Of a stretch of DNA of 19,497 nucleotides, positions 12,552 to 19,497 are shown piece after piece. This DNA is from CAJQGY01 sp964523375. Lineage in GTDB: Bacteria > Pseudomonadota > Gammaproteobacteria > Magnimaribacterales > D2472. Numbering within the stretch: the first letter of the stretch is position 1; each line of letters opens with the position of its first letter. The notes under the pieces are model-generated. The model worked only from the letters and a program-made list of their open reading frames with translations, was not told where the DNA came from and searched no databases. Location: contig CAZFYG010000017.1 in the NCBI GenBank assembly GCA_964523375.1, positions 1 through 19,497 on the forward strand. The letters are read 5' to 3'. Position numbers and translations under genes: made by a program.

Positions 12552-15412
12552 ATATCTTTCAATGTAAACCCTTGATCTATAAATTCATCTTTAAATGAAT
12601 CTCCACCTATTACTGCCTTAGACCCATTCCCAGACAGATATAATTTTGAAACGCGTGAAAGATCTTCAAGTGTGCAATTTATAACACTTTTTCTGAGAGC
12701 TAATCTAGACTCTGGGCTTTTATTGTCAAGTCGGCTTGCATAATCGGTGCCTGCTTCACCGCTAGGAGAAAGTGGTTTATCAATCGAAGAAACAACGCCC
12801 ATAATTCCCTCTTCTAATTGTGCTTCTGTGATTTGATCAATTGACCATATTCTTGCCTTCTGAAATTCGCTAAATGTTTCTTTGCATTTAGGGTCTCTGT
12901 AAGAATAAAATTTAAAAACACCATTATTAGAGTCTTGAGAGGCTCCAGCACCATAGGCTCCGCCTTTCTCTCTTATAGCAGAATGTAAATAACCATTTCT
13001 AAGAACTGTTCCTAAAATCATTAGTGCAGCAGCATCTTCGTGCTCCCAATTAACAGTAGGGAAGGCTTCTGCACAAAAACAAACCTGTGATCCAGTCATC
13101 CAAGCAATCTCTTTATGCTGTGGTTTAGTCAAATCAAAAGCCTTCCAGGACTTCAATGGAAATGTTGATAGATCTAATTTAACTTTTTGCGCTTCCAGAG
13201 AGCTAGCTGTGAATGATATTGAGGGATCATCACAAACTTTTTTGTGAATAGACCTAAGCATTTCAATAAATGCATCTAAATTTGCTTCTTCATTTATTTC
13301 TTTTGCCAAAGTGCTTATAAATGAAATTGATTTAGTTCCTGACATTCTCTCCAATGTTGAAGAAGATCTATTAATTTGCGATGCGGCACTGCTCATAGCT
13401 AAAAGATGGCCATTTTGGACAATTCCCTTGTCATTTGCCGAGGCAGTAAATTCTAGCAACTCTTTAATTCTCTTTTTTTCAACAAAGCTTGCATTTAAAA
13501 CAGTATCTTTCATAAGCTCTTGCATCAACATGGAGTTTTTCTCGAGAGACTTACCAGCTATTTTCAGTCCAACTCTATTCTTATCTTTATTAGATGAAGG
13601 CAGTAAAACTATCGAAGCGCTTATACCTCCAGATATTGAAGATTGATATTTTTGAACATCTTCATACGAACGATTTGCAATTCCAATGTCAGTCAATATA
13701 TTCGCATACATATTTAGCAGATCAATTTCATGATCTTCAAGACCTTGAATTGGATATATTAATGAATGATAGACAATCCCATTTGTACCAGTTTTATAAA
13801 TATAGTTATTTTTATTCAGGTTAGAGGCACTATCTGGTTTTAGGTATTTTCTTTGGGAAGGTATGTCCGAAATTCCTACTTTTGGCAGCAGTTCTGGGTT
13901 ATCTACTGACTCCTGTCTTTCTTTAAGTTTTTTTGATAATTCAATAATTTTATTTTTATCATTTGTTGAAAAATTTTTAACTTTCTCCGCTAGGTTCTTT
14001 TGAATCTTCTCTTCATTTTTTTTATTGAAATCGGTATCTGGAGCAAGGGTGAATCTTAATCTATGTGGGTTGTCTAACAGTTTTTGTTGAATAAAGCTTT
14101 CTATATAGCCTTTCTTGTTGAGATTTTCTTTTAATCTTTCAAAGCTAGAGTCTAAATCTAGTATATTTAATGGATCATCTCTATGAATGCAAGCAGGAAG
14201 ACATGAAAGCATTAGTTGAAGGCCAAACGGCATTCCGCTGCCGCCAATTTCACGTTGCGATATCTCTAACTGGTGTATTGATGAATCTATAAGCTCCCTA
14301 TCAACACCATCTTTTATTAGTTTTCTTAAGCACTCAAGAATAAGGTCTTGTATTTTTTTTTCATCACCCTTAATGGTGCCTTCAAGACCGGCAGCAAAAA
14401 CTAATTCTTTTTGGTCAGAATCTAACCCAGTTAATGGGGATAAAGATTTACCCAAGGGCGTGCTTTCTAGAGCTTTTCTCAGTGGAGAGGCTGAATTATC
14501 TAATAACACGCTAGACATTAGATATGTTCCTAGGAGCTCTTCAGCATTATGGCTTTCACCTAGCAACCATGACATAACAACGTGGTGATTTTCTTCATCC
14601 CCAGGTTGAGGGTTATACAACTCAGTTGCCTCAATTGGATGGCTCAATCTTGCTTCATTAGAAACAAAAATCTTCCTATTAAGAGGTTCAAATTTTGAAA
14701 GTACATTAGATGTTATATATTCCTGTATCTCCTGTGGTTCAACATCTCCTGCTGTTAAAAAAATAGCATTTGAAGGGTGGTAGTGGGACTTATGAAAATC
14801 AACTAACTCCTCATGGGTTAAATTTAATATGTCTTCTGGGTTGCCACCGCTATTAAATTTGTATGTTGATGTTGGGTATAGATGTTTAGACATTCCATGC
14901 CACAATTGGCTAGTTACAGAGCTCATAGCACCCTTCATTTCATTATAAACAACACCCTTAATCTCAATTTCACTCGATATATCCTCAGGATCCTTAAACT
15001 CAACCCTATGGCCTTCTTGTGCAAAATCTAAATAGTCTAAATTTGGAAAAAATGATGCATCTAAATATACAGACAAAAGGTTATCAAAATCCTTTTTATT
15101 TAATGTTGCAAATGGGTATGCAGTCCAATCACTCGATGTAAAAGCATTCATAAAAGTATTTAGAGATCTTCTAATCATCATAAAGAAAGGATCCCTTACC
15201 GGGTACTTTTTAGAACCACATAACGCAGTATGCTCAAGAATATGAGCAACACCTTTAGAGTCCTCTGGTACTGTTCTAAAAGCAACCATAAATACTTTTT
15301 CACTAGATTCAGAGCCTAGATGAATATGCTGGCACCCAAATTGAGTTTCTTCGAATACTTTTGCATTTATATCAAGCAAAGGAATATATTTTTGATCTTG
15401 TAAATTAAACAT
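12548..15412 (-). CDS. M16C family zinc metallopeptidase (PreP/Cym1-like)
   Basis: This is a large clamshell zinc peptidase related to presequence protease, which degrades free peptides rather than folded proteins. The 954-residue product has the inverted zinc motif HILEH (57-61; H57, E60 and H61) and the distal ligand E157 in VVYNEMKGAMSS, 100 residues after the first histidine as in PreP. Family blocks GSKKYPVRDPFF (66-77), FMNAFTSSDWTAYPF (86-100) and YLDASFFPNLD (115-125) are present. The C-terminal half has IREKGGAYGAG (813-823), containing the substrate-binding Arg/Tyr pair R814 and Y820, and FYSYRDP (835-841). There is no signal peptide, so it is probably cytoplasmic. It is alone on its strand, divergent from the DUF4136-like gene (34-bp gap) and convergent with the transglycosylase gene. 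Confidence 0.93.
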   Translation of the reverse strand: MFNLQDQKYIPLLDINAKVFEETQFGCQHIHLGSESSEKVFMVAFRTVPEDSKGVAHILEHTALCGSKKYPVRDPFFMMIRRSLNTFMNAFTSSDWTAYPFATLNKKDFDNLLSVYLDASFFPNLDYLDFAQEGHRVEFKDPEDISSEIEIKGVVYNEMKGAMSSVTSQLWHGMSKHLYPTSTYKFNSGGNPEDILNLTHEELVDFHKSHYHPSNAIFLTAGDVEPQEIQEYITSNVLSKFEPLNRKIFVSNEARLSHPIEATELYNPQPGDEENHHVVMSWLLGESHNAEELLGTYLMSSVLLDNSASPLRKALESTPLGKSLSPLTGLDSDQKELVFAAGLEGTIKGDEKKIQDLILECLRKLIKDGVDRELIDSSIHQLEISQREIGGSGMPFGLQLMLSCLPACIHRDDPLNILDLDSSFERLKENLNKKGYIESFIQQKLLDNPHRLRFTLAPDTDFNKKNEEKIQKNLAEKVKNFSTNDKNKIIELSKKLKERQESVDNPELLPKVGISDIPSQRKYLKPDSASNLNKNNYIYKTGTNGIVYHSLIYPIQGLEDHEIDLLNMYANILTDIGIANRSYEDVQKYQSSISGGISASIVLLPSSNKDKNRVGLKIAGKSLEKNSMLMQELMKDTVLNASFVEKKRIKELLEFTASANDKGIVQNGHLLAMSSAASQINRSSSTLERMSGTKSISFISTLAKEINEEANLDAFIEMLRSIHKKVCDDPSISFTASSLEAQKVKLDLSTFPLKSWKAFDLTKPQHKEIAWMTGSQVCFCAEAFPTVNWEHEDAAALMILGTVLRNGYLHSAIREKGGAYGAGASQDSNNGVFKFYSYRDPKCKETFSEFQKARIWSIDQITEAQLEEGIMGVVSSIDKPLSPSGEAGTDYASRLDNKSPESRLALRKSVINCTLEDLSRVSKLYLSGNGSKAVIGGDSFKDEFIDQGFTLKDI

Positions 15413-15418
15413 AATAAA

Positions 15419-15424
15419 CTTATA
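15419..15424 (-). promoter_or_regulatory. Candidate -10 element of the M16C peptidase gene
   Basis: On the minus strand TATAAG is followed by 6 nt and then the ATG, the same geometry as upstream of ccmA, with no Shine-Dalgarno sequence. The 34-bp divergent spacer (15413-15446) is almost pure A/T, must hold the promoters of both flanking genes, and has no clear -35 box. This call is weak because of the composition. Confidence 0.25.
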
Positions 15425-15446
15425 AAAAATTAATAAAAAAAATTAC

Positions 15447-15956
15447 ATGAAAAAATTAACTTTATTCTTAGCTTTCTTTTTAACAACTAGCTGTAGCATT
15501 AATCCCCAATCTTTTGTTGAGGTCGATAAAGTTGATACTTTCAATCTTGACAATTATAGCGATTTTTACATAAATATAAATGAAGTAAACCTAAGCTCGG
15601 ATATAAACCCCATTGCCTTAGAAAGATTTCGCGATGATCTAAAAAATGCTTTATTAGAAAGAGGGCTGACTTTCAACCAAGACTCAAATCTTGTATTTGA
15701 AATAAATATAACTTCAAAAGACGAAATTGAAAGCGACAATTTTAGTAATTACTATGCTAGATATGGATGGGATAGGTATTATAGAGATGATATTAAAACA
15801 ATTTCAAAATTTGCCTTAAGAATTAACCTTAAAGATATAAATACTGAATCAACTTTATGGACTGTTTATGGTGACTGGAGAAAAGGCTCTAAAAAATCAC
15901 CTACCAAGGATGATGGTTCCAATGCCTTAGTAGATGAGATAATGCTTAGTTTTTAA
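15447..15956 (+). CDS. DUF4136-like lipoprotein
   Basis: This is a 169-residue predicted lipoprotein of unknown function. The signal peptide ends in LTTSC, making C16 the lipidated residue, and serine/isoleucine after it are compatible with outer-membrane sorting. The body resembles the DUF4136 family: an early region about a 'time-of-day' strand, a helix IALERFRDDLKNALLERGL (54-72) followed by a strand (NLVFEINIT), a variable tyrosine-rich loop (YYARYGWDRYYRDD, 100-113), then paired strands KFALRINLKDINTESTLWTVYGDW. The family match is from pattern memory and moderate. The gene is divergent from the M16C gene, and its last 11 bases overlap the 3' end of mnmC on the other strand. No partner gene suggests its role. 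Confidence 0.6.
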   Translation: MKKLTLFLAFFLTTSCSINPQSFVEVDKVDTFNLDNYSDFYININEVNLSSDINPIALERFRDDLKNALLERGLTFNQDSNLVFEINITSKDEIESDNFSNYYARYGWDRYYRDDIKTISKFALRINLKDINTESTLWTVYGDWRKGSKKSPTKDDGSNALVDEIMLSF

Positions 15957-17733
15957 ACCTTAATGGGTCAAGAGCCTCCTGTAGATTCTTACTCAGGGGA
16001 TTAAATAACCCAAGAATCTTACACGCTACATAGTCACCTAACAACGGAGCAAAGCTCAATCCTCTTGATGCTAGGGCTCCAATGCAATAAACATTTTCAT
16101 CATTTAATTTACCAGCAACAGGCAGTCTATCTGGAGAGGTAATTCTTGTGCCTGACCAGAATTTCTTCACATTTGTTTCTTTAAATGGAATAGCTTTTTT
16201 AGATTTTTGCAATATTTCATCTTTCAAAAAATCATCACTTAGCTTCTCTGAACCCTTTTCGTATGACGACCCCATCCAATTAATCTCATCTTTAGGCGGT
16301 AGTATGTAGCCAGAATGGTTTAAAGGCTGCTGAATGCCTCTTAATTGAGGACTACTAATGCCAATAATAGCTCCCTTCATTGTTTTAACTTTATCAACTT
16401 GGCTTTGAATGCCTACTCCAGAACATATTACTAAATAGTTATAAGTTTCATTGATTTCAGAGTTATTAATATTTAGATGAACCTTGTCATTATCAATAGA
16501 ATAGCTTTCAAACTTTGAGTTAGTAAATATTGTTATATTTTTGTGGTTTAAGCATTCTGTAGATACTTTTTTTGGAGAAATAGCCCCACCAAATTTACAA
16601 AGGACTCCATCATATGGCTGACAAATACCATGTTTTGAGTCAATTTCATTTTTATCTACTTGCTCAAACACATCTGTTCTATTAACTTTCATCAGTCTAT
16701 TAAGCCAATCTCTTCTATGTTCAGAATTTGAAAGAAATAGGATGCCGCTATTAATAAAACTTTTAAAGTTATTTATGTAAAAATTAAGTGCAAAAAAATA
16801 AGATTGAATAAGAAAAAAAGATCTTGGGTCATCTCCAAGTGCAAGTTTTGGGTACATTGCAGCCCATGGGTTACTTGATGTTTCCGACGCAATATCAGAA
16901 TTTTTTTCATAAACATGCACACTGCAACCACCATCAGCCAAATTTTTTGAAAGTATTGATGCTGCCAACCCAGATCCTATAACTGCAACATTACATGGTG
17001 AAGAGTGGGGCCTACTCCCGCTTGTGTAGGTTCCTATAAGCATATGTCTTTTTTTATTAAACCCTTTTACCTTCTTAACATGAAAACCAGAATCTAAAAG
17101 ACTTCTTTTTACAACTCCGGAGGCGGTATATGTCCCAAAGGAAGTTTCTTTATGGCTTAATAAACCAACTTGCATAAAAACATTAGCTGTCCACATTTCA
17201 TTGTTTTTTCTAGGATCAAAGCCGTCAAAAAACCAAGCATCAATCATGTGCCTGTTATGAGCTACACTCTCTAGTCCTTCTTGAACATCATCTATAACTA
17301 ACAACAAAGTGGCATTAAGTTCTTTTAGTTTTATTTTATTAATCCCCCCAAATATTGCTGGAGTATTTTTAAGATATATTTCTATAATGCTTCTTAATTC
17401 TGGATAAAAAGATTGAATTTTCTTAATATCCTCTTCTTTTGGAGCATATTTATCAAAGCTTATAAAATTTAGATGTGAGCAACTTTTATTTGCCTCCACC
17501 CAGTTTTGAAGAGTAATAAAAAAATTTAAACCTAATCCAAAACCAAGCTCTCCAATATTAAATTCCTGATTTTCTAAATACCCCCATTTCTCTTTTAAAT
17601 TATTGGAGCTCAAAAAAACATGATTGGTTTCATTAATAACATCATCTTGATAGTAGATATCATCATACTTATTAGAATATGGATATCCTTTAACCCATGA
17701 AATATTATTCATAGGAGGTTTTATTGGTCTCAT
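15946..17733 (-). CDS. mnmC: Bifunctional tRNA mnm5s2U biosynthesis protein MnmC
   Basis: MnmC completes 5-methylaminomethyl-2-thiouridine at the wobble position of tRNAs for Lys, Glu and Gln. Its FAD domain removes the carboxymethyl group from cmnm5U, and its methyltransferase domain adds a methyl from SAM. The 595-residue product carries both. The N-terminal methyltransferase (about 1-235) has GELGFGLGLNF (61-71) for SAM binding and DAWFFDGFDPRKNNEMW (165-181). The C-terminal oxidoreductase has the dinucleotide motif VAVIGSGLAAS (249-259) and the closing GALASRGLSFAPLLGD block (552-567). It is somewhat shorter than the E. coli protein (about 670). The ATG at 17733 gives MRPIKPP, which aligns with the E. 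coli start region; Met8 (17712) is a possible alternative. Confidence 0.95.
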   Translation of the reverse strand: MRPIKPPMNNISWVKGYPYSNKYDDIYYQDDVINETNHVFLSSNNLKEKWGYLENQEFNIGELGFGLGLNFFITLQNWVEANKSCSHLNFISFDKYAPKEEDIKKIQSFYPELRSIIEIYLKNTPAIFGGINKIKLKELNATLLLVIDDVQEGLESVAHNRHMIDAWFFDGFDPRKNNEMWTANVFMQVGLLSHKETSFGTYTASGVVKRSLLDSGFHVKKVKGFNKKRHMLIGTYTSGSRPHSSPCNVAVIGSGLAASILSKNLADGGCSVHVYEKNSDIASETSSNPWAAMYPKLALGDDPRSFFLIQSYFFALNFYINNFKSFINSGILFLSNSEHRRDWLNRLMKVNRTDVFEQVDKNEIDSKHGICQPYDGVLCKFGGAISPKKVSTECLNHKNITIFTNSKFESYSIDNDKVHLNINNSEINETYNYLVICSGVGIQSQVDKVKTMKGAIIGISSPQLRGIQQPLNHSGYILPPKDEINWMGSSYEKGSEKLSDDFLKDEILQKSKKAIPFKETNVKKFWSGTRITSPDRLPVAGKLNDENVYCIGALASRGLSFAPLLGDYVACKILGLFNPLSKNLQEALDPLRFKN

Positions 17734-17771
17734 ATTAGAGGTAGACTTTGTATGGTTATCATCAGGTGCAT

Positions 17772-19475
17772 ATGAAATATATTTCTTTACTATTATTAGT
17801 TATTGTAACTTCTTGTTCTAAAGAGGTGAATGAGTTACCTCAAATTCCTAAATCTTCAAATGTCGAAGCTTTAATTGCACACAGTGATGAGTTTAAACAA
17901 GAGTTATATTCTTACAATACCCCAGGTGGATTTATTCATATAGCTGTTGGATACGGTATTGCTAATTCTATTATGGTTGAAGGAGAGGGTGGGAACATTA
18001 TTATAGATGCTTCAGACAGCGTATCAGAGGCAAAAAAAGTCCATGAGTTATTCAAAAGCAAAAATAGCAACCCAATAAAAGCAATTATATACACACATAA
18101 TCATGGGGATCATACATTTGGAGCTAACTACTATATTCAAAATCTCACAGAAAGGCCTCAAATTATCTCCCACGAAACAACGGATTATTATACTCAACGC
18201 ATTATGGGTATTATCAACCCCATTATTTCAACGAGAAGCACTAGAATGTTTGGAACACTTCTTCCGGACGATCAATTCATAAATGTAGGCATTGGCGCAA
18301 GTTTAAATGTTTCTGATTCCCCAATTGGCTATGTGAAGCCTGATACCGTTTTTAAAGATGAGTTAAAAATTACCATCTCTGGCATTGATATTGAACTCTA
18401 CCATGCGCCTGGAGAAACCAATGATCAAATATTTGTTTGGTTACCAAAGCATAAATCACTCATGCCTGGCGATAATATTTATAATACATTTCCAAATTTA
18501 TATACAATTCGAGGGACTACTCATAGAAATGTTTCTGGATGGGTTGATAGCTTAGACCATATGAGATCGTTCGAACCAGAATACCTTTTTCCTAGTCACA
18601 CCAAGCCAATTGAAGGTGATGATGCCACAAAAGCATTAACTATTTACAGAGATGCCATTCAATTTATACATGATCAAACTATCAGATTAATGAATAAAGG
18701 GTATTATCCAGATGAGATTGTTGAAATGATAGATCTCCCATATGAATTAGCATCATCACCTTTATTAAGAGAATTTTATGGGACTGTTAGATGGTCTGTA
18801 AGAAGCATTTTTAATGGATACCTTGGTTGGTTTGACGGGAATCCATCTAGTTTGGATCCTTTGGAAAATATAGTTGAGGCCCAAAGAATAGCATCTCTTG
18901 CTGGCGGGAATGAAAACCTATTTCAGAGTCTAGAAAAAGCTATTGCTATTGAGGATATGCAATGGGCCCTTCAGCTTTCAGATTATTTGATTAACTTAGA
19001 ATTTAGAATAAATGAAACAAATATTCTTAGAAAAGAGGCCTTATTTCATATTGGAACTAGGGCATCAAACCCAAATAAAAGAAACTATTTTTTAACTGCT
19101 GCATTGGAGTTAGATCCTTCCTTTGAGGGTTTTCCAGAGGTCAAGAAAAGTGAATCCGTTGTAAACGAAATAGATATAGACACTATATTCAGTATTTTAA
19201 GCGTTAGCTTTAACCCTGAAAATTCATTTAAAGATAAATATTCGGTGTGTTTCAGATTTAAATCTGGAAAAAAACGAACAGCAACTATTAGAAATAGAAC
19301 TTTAGAAATTTCAAAAAATTTACAAAGCTGCAATTTAAACGTTAGTACTTCTGAAAAAATTTTTAAAGAAACCTTGGCGGGATTGAGAAGCCCAGTAGGC
19401 GAGGTTGCTTCAGGAGCTATTGATGTAGAGGAAAGCAAAGTCGATTTCTTAAAATTTCTAACTTCATTCAAGTAA
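17772..19475 (+). CDS. Alkyl-sulfatase-family metallo-beta-lactamase lipoprotein
   Basis: The 567-residue product is a predicted lipoprotein with a metallo-beta-lactamase hydrolase domain. The first ATG gives the signal peptide MKYISLLLLVIVTSC with lipidated C15. I prefer this start to the upstream TTG at 17748, which would add 8 polar residues before the signal. An AGGTG (17764-17768) precedes the ATG. The metal motif THNHGDHTFG (108-117) is followed by HAPGETNDQ (211-219), GDN (233-235) and PSHTKPI (274-280). The next region, roughly 290-365, matches the alkyl-sulfatase dimerisation domain (GYYPDEIVEMIDLP and GYLGWFDGNPSSL). The last 100 residues resemble the SCP2-like C-terminal domain, weakly. 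True SdsA1-type sulfatases have glutamates where this has the GDN aspartate, so the substrate is uncertain. Confidence 0.85.
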   Translation: MKYISLLLLVIVTSCSKEVNELPQIPKSSNVEALIAHSDEFKQELYSYNTPGGFIHIAVGYGIANSIMVEGEGGNIIIDASDSVSEAKKVHELFKSKNSNPIKAIIYTHNHGDHTFGANYYIQNLTERPQIISHETTDYYTQRIMGIINPIISTRSTRMFGTLLPDDQFINVGIGASLNVSDSPIGYVKPDTVFKDELKITISGIDIELYHAPGETNDQIFVWLPKHKSLMPGDNIYNTFPNLYTIRGTTHRNVSGWVDSLDHMRSFEPEYLFPSHTKPIEGDDATKALTIYRDAIQFIHDQTIRLMNKGYYPDEIVEMIDLPYELASSPLLREFYGTVRWSVRSIFNGYLGWFDGNPSSLDPLENIVEAQRIASLAGGNENLFQSLEKAIAIEDMQWALQLSDYLINLEFRINETNILRKEALFHIGTRASNPNKRNYFLTAALELDPSFEGFPEVKKSESVVNEIDIDTIFSILSVSFNPENSFKDKYSVCFRFKSGKKRTATIRNRTLEISKNLQSCNLNVSTSEKIFKETLAGLRSPVGEVASGAIDVEESKVDFLKFLTSFK

Positions 19476-19497
19476 TTAAAACTTATTTAATATTAAG

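Noticed and set aside
15940..15975. Possible terminator between the convergent DUF4136-like gene and mnmC.
   Set aside because: GTTTTTAAAC gives only a 4-bp stem with a 2-nt loop and no T-tract, so I do not call a terminator there.
17713..17718. Perfect AGGAGG on the plus strand near the start of mnmC.
   Set aside because: The downstream TTG opens only a 4-codon frame before a stop, and the site is inside the mnmC coding region on the opposite strand.
19085..19471. Minus-strand open frame of 128 codons at the window's right end.
   Set aside because: It is antisense to the C-terminal domain of the alkyl-sulfatase-like gene, and its translation looks like a reverse-complement shadow.
19476..19497. 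Terminator after the last gene.
   Set aside because: The 22 remaining bases are A/T-rich with no hairpin; any terminator would lie beyond the window.

Overview
The window is an AT-rich, tightly packed stretch of a bacterial chromosome, and every part of it is accounted for by genes. ZipA, which is essentially a gammaproteobacterial division protein, the gammaproteobacterial gene order smc-zipA-ligA, the NAD-dependent ligase, the fused MnmC and the System I cytochrome c genes together point firmly to a gammaproteobacterium. The low GC, tiny spacers, overlapping genes and shortened proteins suggest a streamlined marine lineage such as SAR86. That finer placement is an inference from style, not from a marker gene.

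Layout. Positions 41-6136 (+) hold a complete ccmABCDEFGH operon for cytochrome c maturation, followed by a divergent CcmI-like gene. It includes a 52-residue CcmD. Nearly every junction is a stop/start overlap. Positions 6170-11965 (+) hold smc, zipA and ligA (chromosome organisation, septum assembly, DNA ligation) with 1-2 bp gaps. A small lipoprotein with a lytic-transglycosylase fold (11943-12551) overlaps the end of ligA. The strand then changes: a large M16C (PreP/Cym1-like) zinc peptidase lies on the minus strand (12548-15412), a DUF4136-like lipoprotein on plus (15447-15956), mnmC on minus (15946-17733), and an alkyl-sulfatase-family metallo-beta-lactamase lipoprotein on plus (17772-19475). 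The convergent pairs overlap at their stops, and the divergent pairs are separated by only 34-38 bp.

How the genes work together. CcmA/B/C/D load haem onto CcmE, CcmF/H (with CcmI where present) attach it to the CXXCH of apocytochromes, and CcmG keeps those cysteines reduced. The smc-zipA-ligA block serves replication and division. The remaining genes are housekeeping singletons: peptide degradation, tRNA wobble-uridine modification, and envelope lipoproteins.

I see no mobile element, CRISPR array, RNA gene or toxin/defence cassette. The unusual content lies inside familiar genes. Smc is only 995 residues, has no recognisable hinge domain, and its arms contain two internal duplications, one of which copies the normally single C-terminal LGxxN segment. 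LigA carries about 42 extra residues inside its four-cysteine zinc finger. CcmI is reduced and highly divergent, and CcmG has an altered WCxxC motif. Small cis-elements of note are a 16-bp perfect palindrome before smc, a possible bidirectional terminator inside the end of the transglycosylase gene, and two -10-like hexamers placed exactly 6 nt before an ATG.
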